Source of the DNA: JBAVQS01 sp049694275
GTDB taxonomy: Bacteria; Chloroflexota; Anaerolineae; UBA4142; SHND01
Direction: 5' to 3'
Assembly (NCBI GenBank): GCA_049694275.1
Contig: JBAVQS010000197.1
Location: 1-12,088, forward strand
DNA length: 12,088 bases
In this document: positions 1 through 6,262 of the stretch, one piece after another
Numbering within the stretch: the stretch's first letter is position 1
Layout of the letters: every line of letters begins with the position of its first letter
The notes under the pieces: generated by a model
Database searches by the model: none
Told to the model about the DNA's origin: nothing
What the model saw: only the letters and a program-made list of their open reading frames with translations
Position numbers and translations under genes: made by a program

Positions 1-116
1 TTACGACACTCCGTCAGCAGCGGCGCGACGTGTTGGATTATCTGACGGCAGCCTGTGCGGCGGCCATCAGCGGTGCTGAACCACCGTCGTTGTTGCCCGG
101 GCCATCACTTGACTGA
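1..116 (+). pseudogene. C-terminal tail of an IS66-type transposase (cut by the window edge)
   Basis: The frame starting at base 3 is open from the window edge to a TGA at 114-116 and encodes 37 residues. It begins TTLRQQRRDVLDYL and ends with a PSLLPG-type tail. From memory of the family, an 'LRQQgRdvLdfLt.ac' helix followed by 'aPSLLP' a few residues before the stop is typical of the C-terminus of many IS66-family DDE transposases in Chloroflexota and Cyanobacteria. The rest of the protein lies outside the window, so I cannot tell whether the copy is intact or a remnant. The sequence just after the stop, ending GGTTAC at 119-124, would read GTAACC from the outside. IS66 inverted repeats usually begin GTAA, so the element may end near 124. 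The opposite end is not visible and no target duplication can be tested. Confidence 0.55.
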
Positions 117-135
117 ACGGTTACGAAAAAGCGTA

Positions 136-164
136 TTGATTCTTTACCTGCGAGCTGCTAGAAT
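136..164 (+). promoter_or_regulatory. Extended -10 sigma70-type promoter
   Basis: TTGATT at 136-141 and TAGAAT at 159-164 are separated by 17 bp, and the -10 is preceded by TG at 156-157 (TGCTAGAAT), the extended -10 arrangement. The predicted start is near 171. No gene with a ribosome binding site follows directly. The next landmark is a terminator hairpin at 224-260. The similar TGCTACAAT at 305-313 in front of the ureohydrolase supports this as the local promoter style. Confidence 0.5.
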
Positions 165-170
165 GAATTC

Positions 171-258
171 GAGTTTGGCGTCTTGCTCCACGTCCCCCCT
201 CCGAATACAAGGCATCGACTCCTGGCCTGCTACGGGTTTCCATAGCGGGCCATTTTTA
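171..258 (+). ncRNA. Candidate orphan small RNA between promoter and terminator
   Basis: About 88 nt lie between the predicted start (about 171) and the T-tract of the hairpin at 224-260. No frame inside has a convincing ribosome binding site or protein-like composition. A 77-codon frame crossing the region (55-288) runs through both the transposase tail and the hairpin and does not look like a protein. Seen: a promoter-like and a terminator-like element in correct order and spacing. Inferred: a short transcript is made. Alternatively the hairpin simply ends transcription from the insertion sequence, and the -10 match is chance. I do not recognise an RNA family. Confidence 0.35.
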
Positions 259-260
259 TT
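224..260 (+). terminator. Intrinsic terminator upstream of the ureohydrolase operon
   Basis: GGCCTGCTA (224-232) pairs with TAGCGGGCC (243-251), giving 9 pairs with one G-U, around a 10-nt loop. It is followed at once by ATTTTTATT (252-260). The GC-rich stem plus adjoining T-tract is the standard rho-independent layout on the + strand. It would insulate the ureohydrolase promoter at 285-313 from insertion-sequence or small-RNA transcription. Confidence 0.65.
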
Positions 261-284
261 GGGCGGAACCGGCCGAAATCGACG

Positions 285-313
285 TTGACGCTACTCGGAC
301 GGGGTGCTACAAT
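285..313 (+). promoter_or_regulatory. Near-consensus extended -10 promoter for the ureohydrolase operon
   Basis: TTGACG (285-290) and TACAAT (308-313) are spaced by 17 bp, with TG at 305-306 forming the extended -10 TGCTACAAT. Transcription would start about 6-8 bases after the -10, at roughly 319-322, which coincides with the ATG at 322. The mRNA is therefore predicted to be leaderless or nearly so. No Shine-Dalgarno sequence precedes the ATG, in agreement with this. Confidence 0.75.
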
Positions 314-321
314 CGGCCTCA

Positions 322-1125
322 ATGGAACATACCTCTCGCGTCGTCATCTCGGGCGTCCCCTTTGACGCCTATTCGTCCTTTTTGCAGGGTCCGGCGCTGG
401 CGCCCGGGCGCATCCGGGAGGCTCTCCGTTCGAACTCAACGAATATGAGCACGGAGAACGGCCTGGACCTGAGCAAGAGCCAGGCGTGGTTTGATGCGGG
501 GGATGTGACGCTGACGAATGATGCCGGGGGTTACGCGCGGATTGCGCCGGCGACGGAAGAATTGCTTGGACAGGGTGGACACGTCCTGTCGCTCGGCGGC
601 GACCATTCCATCACCTATCCCCTCGTCCAGGCCCACGCGCGAAAATATCCGGGACTGAATATCCTCCACCTGGACGCGCACCCGGACCTGTACGACGAGT
701 TTGAGGGGAATCGCCATTCACACGCCTGTCCTTTTGCGCGAATCATGGAAGCGCATCTCGCTCACCGCCTGGTCCAGGTCGGCATTCGCACGGCGAATTC
801 GCACCAGCGGGCGCAGGCCGAGCGGTTCGGCGTCGAGCAGATCAAGATGCGGCGCTGGCAGCCGGACTCGGTTCTCGCGTTCGACGGTCCACTCTATCTA
901 TCACTCGACATGGATGTGCTGGACCCTGCATTTGCGCCGGGCATCTCCCACCCCGAACCGGGCGGTTTATCCACGCGCGAGGTCCTCCGCATCATTCAGA
1001 TCACAAAGGGAAATCTTGTCGGCGCAGATATTGTCGAATACAATCCAACGCGAGACCCGAGTGGGGTAACGGCGATGGCGGCGGCCAAGTTCTTGAAAGA
1101 GATTGTGGCACGGATGCTAGAATAA
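322..1125 (+). CDS. Agmatinase/arginase-family ureohydrolase (binuclear Mn hydrolase)
   Basis: This is a 267-residue cytoplasmic enzyme of the ureohydrolase superfamily, which hydrolyses a guanidino group to an amine and urea. All metal-ligand motifs are present: GGDHS with His95, LDAHPD with Asp118, His120 and Asp122, and SLDMDVLDP with Asp196 and Asp198. The GISHPEPGG loop and the C-terminal DIVEYNP...G.TA segment fit agmatinase-like members. Substrate (agmatine, guanidinobutyrate, guanidine or other) cannot be fixed from sequence. I chose ATG 322. An in-frame GTG at 304 would add six residues, but it overlaps the -10 hexamer of the promoter at 285-313, so it would not be transcribed. The gene is first in a three-gene operon, 16 bp before the next. 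A polyamine role is the usual one, but the neighbours do not support it further. Length and motifs indicate an intact enzyme. Confidence 0.9.
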   Translation: MEHTSRVVISGVPFDAYSSFLQGPALAPGRIREALRSNSTNMSTENGLDLSKSQAWFDAGDVTLTNDAGGYARIAPATEELLGQGGHVLSLGGDHSITYPLVQAHARKYPGLNILHLDAHPDLYDEFEGNRHSHACPFARIMEAHLAHRLVQVGIRTANSHQRAQAERFGVEQIKMRRWQPDSVLAFDGPLYLSLDMDVLDPAFAPGISHPEPGGLSTREVLRIIQITKGNLVGADIVEYNPTRDPSGVTAMAAAKFLKEIVARMLE

Positions 1126-1141
1126 AGGATAAAGTGACTGA

Positions 1142-2209
1142 ATGGGATATGTTCAATTTGCGCTGCTCCTTTTGATCCTCTCCGGCGCGGTTGCGATTGT
1201 GGCCTGGATCTGGCGCAAACAGCGGCGCGAAGAGCTGCTCGACCCACGCCGGTTTTCGAGCATGACACAGCCCGGGGATGCACCCGCCGAGCCGGTCGCG
1301 ACACGCAACGTCGCCAGTACACCCCAGCCCAAACTGAGCGTTCTGGGGAGAAGCAAGCCCGCTCCATCACATACCCTCCAAGTCGATCATGAAGAGGGGC
1401 GGATTATCTACTGGGCGGATGGCGTCCCCTACGCCAGCATCGCCGATATTCCCGACCCCGGGGTCCGCGACGAGTTCACCGAGATGGTCGCACTGAAACC
1501 CTGGCTCCTGGATCACCCCCAGGACTTGCTTGCCGTCATTCCCGGGACGCCCGCTGAAACGGGTCCCACCCCGGAGCAGGACATCCCCCTGCAAGGCGCT
1601 GTCCCATCGCCATCCGAAGGAACCACAAAAGGCGCGCAGGTGAGCGCCCCTCATCCCCAGGAAGCAGAACCGGAACATCCGCCAATGACAGCCAATGCAC
1701 CAGCCACCGGCGCCGGCCCCGGCGGTCCCGCTTCGCAAACAACAGGACAAGCGCAGACAATCGACCTGACCAACGCGATTGTTAAATCATTGGCTGGCAC
1801 TCAAATCAAGCGTCGTACCAGAATCAGCGAGCAGCACACCCTCAAGCTGGAGCGAGAGGGAGAGCGGGTGATTTACTGGTACGATGGCATCCCTTACGGG
1901 CAACTGGAAGACATTCCCGACGAAAGCTTTCGCGAGCAGGCGCGAATTCTCCTGTCGGATAACCCGGCACTGGCCGCGGCCCCCGCATCCACCGTCGCCA
2001 CCCCGGCAGAACCTGCGCCTCTGCCAACCGCGCCGGCGACCGGCGATGCGAGCGCCGCTGCGCCGGCCGCCCCTGTGACAGACGAGACACAGCCCGCGCC
2101 CCGCATACGCATCGTGATTAACGACACAACCTATAACAGCCTCGACGAAATCAGCGACCCGCGCCTGCGCCAGCTCGCCGAGCGGATGCTGCGCAATACA
2201 AAATCCTAG
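1142..2209 (+). CDS. Membrane-anchored protein with three copies of an unrecognised small repeat
   Basis: I do not recognise this 355-residue protein. One N-terminal hydrophobic segment (about residues 4-24) is followed by a basic WRKQRR stretch, so the positive-inside rule places the rest in the cytoplasm. Two repeats of about 36 residues are clear (77-112 and 232-267). Each reads HTL, then an acidic/basic turn, then IYW.DG.PY, a few residues, DIPD, and an Arg-containing helix. A shorter third copy at about 321-350 keeps the pattern (IND..Y.SLDEISDPRLRQLAERML). Long Pro/Ala/Thr-rich linkers (about 134-205 and 276-320) separate the copies. The upstream spacing is 16 bp, with only a weak AAAGGA at 1124-1129. 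The epimerase follows after 11 bp. Linker-separated modules on a membrane anchor suggest scaffolding or protein or nucleic-acid binding; this is inference. The linkers are low-complexity, so homology searches should use the repeats. Confidence 0.75.
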   Translation: MGYVQFALLLLILSGAVAIVAWIWRKQRREELLDPRRFSSMTQPGDAPAEPVATRNVASTPQPKLSVLGRSKPAPSHTLQVDHEEGRIIYWADGVPYASIADIPDPGVRDEFTEMVALKPWLLDHPQDLLAVIPGTPAETGPTPEQDIPLQGAVPSPSEGTTKGAQVSAPHPQEAEPEHPPMTANAPATGAGPGGPASQTTGQAQTIDLTNAIVKSLAGTQIKRRTRISEQHTLKLEREGERVIYWYDGIPYGQLEDIPDESFREQARILLSDNPALAAAPASTVATPAEPAPLPTAPATGDASAAAPAAPVTDETQPAPRIRIVINDTTYNSLDEISDPRLRQLAERMLRNTKS

Positions 2210-2220
2210 CGAACAGGACA

Positions 2221-3240
2221 ATGGACATGTACACAGCACATCATGAAAACGGCCCGCAACGCGTCTTGATTACCGGCGGGATGGGCTTTATCGGCAGCCA
2301 TCTCGCCCAGGCTCTTTTGGGCCAGGGGCGCCAGGTCACAGTCATCGACAATCTCTCGACCGGCCGGTTCGAGAACATCCAGCATCTGCGCGACCACCCC
2401 CGGTTTGATTTTGTCATCGACCAGGTGACGAACGAGGTCGTGCTCGACCGGCTCGCCAGCGAGTGCGACCTGATCTTTCACCTGGCCGCTGCCGTCGGCG
2501 TGAGTCTCATCGTCGAGCATCCGGTACATACGGTCGAGACGAACGTCATGGGGACCGAAGCCGTGCTCAAGGCGGCCGCGCGCTATCGGGTCAAGGTGAT
2601 GATCGCCTCGACCTCCGAGGTGTATGGCAAAGGAAACCGGATTCCCTTTGTCGAGAATGACGACGTGGTGTTGGGCGCGACCAGCAACAGCCGTTGGGCC
2701 TATGCCGCCTCCAAAATGGTGGACGAATTTCTCGGCCTCGCGTATTACCGCGAAAAGGCCCTGCCGGTCGTCGTCTTCCGCCTGTTCAACACTGTCGGGC
2801 CGCGCCAGACGGGCCAGTACGGAATGGTCGTGCCGCGCCTGGTGCAGGCCGCCCTGCAAGGCAAGCCCCTCACCGTCTATGGCGACGGCCAGCAGTCCCG
2901 CTGCTTTTTGCACGTCGCAGACGCCGTGGAGGCAATGGTGCGGCTGGCTGACACAGAGGCCGCCGTCGGGCAGGTGTTCAACGTCGGCTCGACCGAAGAG
3001 GTAACGATTCTCGAGCTCGCCCGGCGCGTCCTCCAGCACGTCCACGGAGCCGGCGCGGATCAGGGGCAAATCGTGTTCGTGCCCTACGAGCAGGCGTATG
3101 CCGCGGGGTTCGAAGACATGCGCCGCCGCATGCCCGACCTCACCCGCATCAAGCAGTATATCGGATGGGAGCCCAAACACACGCTGGACCAGATTCTGGA
3201 CGATGTGATCGCGAGCCTGACCACAAAAAGCAGCAAGTGA
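2221..3240 (+). CDS. NAD-dependent sugar-nucleotide epimerase/dehydratase (extended SDR)
   Basis: This 339-residue extended short-chain dehydrogenase is likely to act on a UDP-sugar in the cytoplasm. The NAD-binding GGMGFIG motif is at 19-25 and Asp43 (VIDNLSTG) is suited to NAD rather than NADP. The active site has STSEVYG (130-136) and Tyr161-X3-Lys165 (YAASK). The GPRQTGQYG region, PLTVYGDGQQSR and FLHVADA fit the substrate-binding half of UDP-glucose 4-epimerase and UDP-glucuronate decarboxylase relatives. The RWAYAASK context slightly favours the decarboxylase side, but I would not assign a substrate. The only ribosome binding site, AGGA (2215-2218), is 2 bases before ATG 2221 and 8 before ATG 2227, so the second ATG is the more likely start, giving 337 residues. 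It is last in the operon and is followed directly by the hairpin at 3242-3277. Such enzymes supply precursors for surface polysaccharide or glycosylation. Confidence 0.88.
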   Translation: MDMYTAHHENGPQRVLITGGMGFIGSHLAQALLGQGRQVTVIDNLSTGRFENIQHLRDHPRFDFVIDQVTNEVVLDRLASECDLIFHLAAAVGVSLIVEHPVHTVETNVMGTEAVLKAAARYRVKVMIASTSEVYGKGNRIPFVENDDVVLGATSNSRWAYAASKMVDEFLGLAYYREKALPVVVFRLFNTVGPRQTGQYGMVVPRLVQAALQGKPLTVYGDGQQSRCFLHVADAVEAMVRLADTEAAVGQVFNVGSTEEVTILELARRVLQHVHGAGADQGQIVFVPYEQAYAAGFEDMRRRMPDLTRIKQYIGWEPKHTLDQILDDVIASLTTKSSK

Positions 3241-3241
3241 A

Positions 3242-3277
3242 TAAACCCGAAGGGTCTTTGGAGACCCTTCGGGTTTG
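3242..3277. terminator. Perfect 15-bp hairpin ending the first operon
   Basis: AAACCCGAAGGGTCT (3243-3257) pairs without mismatch with AGACCCTTCGGGTTT (3262-3276), with TTGG as the loop. It starts 2 bases after the epimerase stop. The A/T ends of the stem give a short U-tract on either strand, so it could work in both directions, although the T-run on the + strand is only three bases. Its position after the last gene and before the next promoter supports terminator function. Confidence 0.8.
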
Positions 3278-3323
3278 ACCCTGGCGCAATCAGAGAGGTG
3301 CGTAATCACCACATAATCCTCAT

Positions 3324-3352
3324 TATCCCATCGGCGCTTTTTGTGTTATCAT
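3324..3352 (+). promoter_or_regulatory. Probable extended -10 promoter of the DinB-lyase operon
   Basis: TATCAT (3347-3352) is preceded by TG at 3344-3345 (TGTTATCAT). The -35 position, TTATCC (3324-3329) at 17 bp, is poor, which extended -10 promoters tolerate. The predicted start is near 3359, leaving a leader of about 25 nt with GGAG at 3374-3377, 6 bases before the ATG at 3384. It lies between the upstream terminator and the first gene of the run. Confidence 0.5.
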
Positions 3353-3383
3353 AGGCTCCATTGCACCCCAACCGGAGAAAACC

Positions 3384-3932
3384 ATGTCCACACAGGAACC
3401 GCAATCCCAGGAGGAAATCTTCGCCAGCTATGTTCAGGGCCCCGAGCGCCTGCAAGCAGCCATCGGCGATCTCTCCATCGCGCAGCTCGACCTGATGACG
3501 CCCGGCGGCGGCCGGACCATTCGGCAGATTGTGCACCACATTGCCGACGCCGATGACCTCTGGAAGCTCGCCATCAAAGCCGCATTTGGCAGTCCCAAAC
3601 ACCCTATCACTTTCCAGTGGTACTGGGATACCGAACAGGCCGACTGGGCCCGGGAGTGGAATTACGCCGCGCGCCCCGTCGGGCCATCTCTTGCCCTCTT
3701 GCATGCGAATCGCCGGCACATCGCGCAACTACTGCACGCCGTGCCCGATGCGTGGGACCGCTCCGTCATCATCCAGTGGCCTGGCCGCCCCGAACAGCGC
3801 ACAACCGTTCGCGAGCTAATCGCCATTCAGGGACGGCATACGCTCTATCATATCGACGATATCCTGGACATTCGCCGCGCGCACGGCATCGAGCCAACCC
3901 GGTTGGGCGCCGGCCAGGACGCCGACACGTAA
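3384..3932 (+). CDS. DinB/YfiT-like metal-binding protein
   Basis: This 182-residue protein has the four-helix DinB fold pattern, closest in style to YfiT/BstA-type members. TIRQIVHHIADADD carries His51/His52 at the end of a helix, and GRHTLYHIDDI carries His152 and His156 (HxxxH). These form the expected three-His divalent metal site. The central FQWYWDTEQADW and PVGPSLALLHANRRHIAQLL segments also fit the family. Known relatives include bacillithiol, mycothiol and glutathione S-transferase-like enzymes and many of unknown reaction. The substrate here cannot be named, and a thiol-dependent detoxification role would be inference. The start is supported by GGAG six bases upstream. It is the first gene of a six-gene run, and the lyase begins 6 bp after its stop. 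Confidence 0.85.
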   Translation: MSTQEPQSQEEIFASYVQGPERLQAAIGDLSIAQLDLMTPGGGRTIRQIVHHIADADDLWKLAIKAAFGSPKHPITFQWYWDTEQADWAREWNYAARPVGPSLALLHANRRHIAQLLHAVPDAWDRSVIIQWPGRPEQRTTVRELIAIQGRHTLYHIDDILDIRRAHGIEPTRLGAGQDADT

Positions 3933-3938
3933 AGACCC

Positions 3939-5492
3939 ATGAACCCGTTAGACTTGCTGAACCGGATGCCGCCGGGCCTGGCACGGGCGCTCGAAAAACC
4001 GCTCCGGTCCCTCCCCGGCGTCGGCGGGATGATCGAAAAAGAATATGACGGGATGATGGGCGACCTCGCCAAATCGGTCAAGCCCTATCAGGAAGGCTTT
4101 GATAGTTTCACCCACCTGCCGGCCGAGGGCCGCAACCGCGCAGATATTCTCGACGAGATGCAGCGCTTGCGCGACCGCGAAGAGTCCCGCTGGCGGGAAG
4201 GCTTTGTCTCCGGCGCGGTCTATCACGGCGACCAGGCGCATATCGATTTCCTCAACCAGGTCTATGCCCTGCACTCCCAGAGCAACCCGCTCCATTCCGA
4301 CATCTGGCCGAGCGCGGCCAAATTCGAAGCCGAGATCGTCGCCATGACCGCGCACATGCTCGGCGCAGACCGCGCGGGCGCAGGACCGCAGAACGAGGTC
4401 GTCGGCACCGTCTCCTCGGGCGGGACCGAAAGCATCCTGCTCGCCATGAAAACCTACCGCGACCGGGCGCGCGCCAAAAAGGGCATCAAGCATCCCGAGA
4501 TGGTCGTCCCGAGCTCGGCCCATGCCGCGTTCGACAAGGCGGCGCAGTACTTTGGCATCCGGCTCGTTCGCGTGCCCGTCGGCCCCGACTATCGCGCCGA
4601 TCTCGTCGCCACCGAGCGCGCCATCACGAAAAACACCATCGTCCTCGTCGGCTCAGCCCCCTGCTTTCCGCACGGCGTCGTCGATCCCATCGAGGCCCTC
4701 TCCGAGTTGGCGCACAGCCGCGGCATCGGCTTTCACACCGATGCCTGTCTCGGCGGGTTTGTTCTCCCCTGGGCGGAAAAGCTCGGCTATCAAGTCCCAC
4801 CGGTCGATTTCCGGCTCCCCGGCGTCACCTCTATCTCGTGCGACACGCACAAGTATGGCTATGCCGCCAAAGGGACCTCCGTCGTCCTCTATCGCGGGCG
4901 CGAGCTCCGCCGCTATCAATATTACACCGTCGCCGACTGGCCGGGCGGCCTCTACTTTTCCCCGACCTTTGCCGGAAGCCGGCCGGGCGCGCTGAGCGCC
5001 GCGTGCTGGGCCGCACTCGTCACCACCGGCCAGACCGGCTATATGCAGGCAACCCGCCAGATCATGCAGGCCGCGGCGACCATCAAACAGGGCATCGCCC
5101 AAATTCCCGAATTGCGCGTCTTGGGTGACCCGCTCTTTGTCATCGCGTTCGCCTCCGACCGGCTCGACATCTACCGCGTGCTGGACGCAATGGGCCACCG
5201 CGGCTGGAACCTGAACGGTCTGCACCATCCTCCTGCCGTGCACATCTGCGTCACCCTCCGGCATACACAGGCGGGCGTGGCCGAGCGCTTTGTCGCCGAT
5301 CTGCAAGCCTCCGTCGCCCAGGTCAAGGCCCAGCCCAAAACCAAAGGCGGCATGGCGCCGGTCTATGGCATGGCCGCCACCATCCCCTTCAAGGGCATGG
5401 TCACCGACCTGCTCCAGCGCTATATCGACCTGCTCTACTCAACGGGGGAAACAGGGAAACAGCCTCGGGACTCGGGGGCTGTAGACAAGTAA
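3939..5492 (+). CDS. Sphingosine-1-phosphate lyase-like PLP enzyme
   Basis: This 517-residue PLP-dependent lyase closely resembles sphingosine-1-phosphate lyase, which cleaves phosphorylated long-chain bases to a fatty aldehyde and phosphoethanolamine. In order: NPLHSDIWP (116-124), the phosphate-loop SSGGTES (159-165), SAHAAFDKAAQYFG (193-206) with His195 to stack on PLP, HTDACLGGF (266-274) with Asp268, and SCDTHKYGYAAKG (300-312) with Schiff-base Lys305 and second conserved Lys311. YTVADWPGGLYFSPTFAGSR (329-348) and the late GMAPVYGMAAT (471-481) are also hallmarks seen in the human enzyme. The N-terminal membrane helix of eukaryotic forms is absent. An amphipathic start (PPGLARALEKPLRSLPGVGG) remains, so it is soluble or peripheral. 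Group II decarboxylases (glutamate or tyrosine type) are the alternative but lack these blocks. No clear ribosome binding site is seen; the start lies 6 bp after dinB, so translation is probably coupled. Confidence 0.92.
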   Translation: MNPLDLLNRMPPGLARALEKPLRSLPGVGGMIEKEYDGMMGDLAKSVKPYQEGFDSFTHLPAEGRNRADILDEMQRLRDREESRWREGFVSGAVYHGDQAHIDFLNQVYALHSQSNPLHSDIWPSAAKFEAEIVAMTAHMLGADRAGAGPQNEVVGTVSSGGTESILLAMKTYRDRARAKKGIKHPEMVVPSSAHAAFDKAAQYFGIRLVRVPVGPDYRADLVATERAITKNTIVLVGSAPCFPHGVVDPIEALSELAHSRGIGFHTDACLGGFVLPWAEKLGYQVPPVDFRLPGVTSISCDTHKYGYAAKGTSVVLYRGRELRRYQYYTVADWPGGLYFSPTFAGSRPGALSAACWAALVTTGQTGYMQATRQIMQAAATIKQGIAQIPELRVLGDPLFVIAFASDRLDIYRVLDAMGHRGWNLNGLHHPPAVHICVTLRHTQAGVAERFVADLQASVAQVKAQPKTKGGMAPVYGMAATIPFKGMVTDLLQRYIDLLYSTGETGKQPRDSGAVDK

Positions 5493-5505
5493 AGAGGGAG
5501 CGAGA

Positions 5506-6243
5506 ATGGTTCTTGGCGGCCCGGATTTCTATGATGATTCGTCGGTGTTCGAGACATACAGACAGCACCGCAGTCGCGCCGACAACCCGAACGATACGCT
5601 CGAAAAACCGATCACGCTTGAACTCATAGGCGATGTTAAAGACAAGCGTATTCTCGATCTGGGGTGTGGGGATGGGCAATTCGGGCGCGAGCTTTTCGGC
5701 AAAGGCTGCGAGTCGTACGTGGGCATCGAAGCCTCGCAGAATATGATAAAGCTTGCAAGAGAAACCCTGGCAGGCACGCGCGGCGAAGTCATCCGCGCCC
5801 GAATCGAGGAATGGGCCTATCCTCCTTTATCATTCGATCTGGTTGTCTCGCGTCTGTCCATCCATTACATCGAGAATGTCGATGCCCTCTTCCAATCCGT
5901 TCATAACACGCTTACACTCGGCGGCCGTCTCGTCTTTTCCGTAGAGCACCCGGTCATCACCTCCTGCAGCCGGTCCTATGCATCCGGTCAAGGTCTGCGC
6001 CAGGATTGGATCGTAGACGACTATTTCAATACAGGTCAGCGCGTGACTCACTGGCTGGGCGGTCAAGTGGTCAAATACCACCGCACGGTCGAAGACTATC
6101 ACAGTGCTTTACAGAATTCCGGTCTGAAGGTCGAGACCCTCCGCGAGTCTCATCCGCAGCGCGCGTATTTCTCGACCGAGGCGACATACGAACGGCGCAA
6201 GCGCATACCGCTCTTTCTTTTCCTAGCCGCAAGCAAAAATTGA
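5506..6243 (+). CDS. Class I SAM-dependent methyltransferase
   Basis: This 245-residue cytoplasmic methyltransferase has a Rossmann fold of the Methyltransf_11/25 type. Motif I is ILDLGCGDGQFG (49-60), and the acidic residue for the SAM ribose is Glu75 in YVGIEAS. FDLVVSRLSIHYIENV and LGGRLVFSVEHPVI give motifs II-III. The post-core region (YFNTGQRVTHWLGGQVVKYHRT) resembles small-molecule methyltransferases, but the substrate is unknown. AGAGGGAG (5493-5500) is well placed before ATG 5506, 13 bp after the lyase. Its codons are visibly less C-ending than those of the lyase and transporter on either side (many AAA, GAT, ATA and CTT codons), which may mean later insertion into the operon. A link to lipid head-group or sphingoid-base modification is only suggested by position. 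Confidence 0.85.
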   Translation: MVLGGPDFYDDSSVFETYRQHRSRADNPNDTLEKPITLELIGDVKDKRILDLGCGDGQFGRELFGKGCESYVGIEASQNMIKLARETLAGTRGEVIRARIEEWAYPPLSFDLVVSRLSIHYIENVDALFQSVHNTLTLGGRLVFSVEHPVITSCSRSYASGQGLRQDWIVDDYFNTGQRVTHWLGGQVVKYHRTVEDYHSALQNSGLKVETLRESHPQRAYFSTEATYERRKRIPLFLFLAASKN

Positions 6244-6262
6244 TCCACTCCAAGGAGAACCG

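Noticed and set aside
55..288. 77-codon frame upstream of the ureohydrolase
   Set aside because: It overlaps the transposase tail in another frame, crosses a terminator hairpin, has no ribosome binding site and no protein-like pattern.
304..321. GTG at 304 as the ureohydrolase start
   Set aside because: The codon overlaps the extended -10 element, so it would lie upstream of the predicted transcript start.
2206..3312. 368-codon antisense frame opposite the epimerase
   Set aside because: It mirrors the epimerase gene and runs through the terminator hairpin, with no recognisable domain. The sense frame has all SDR motifs.
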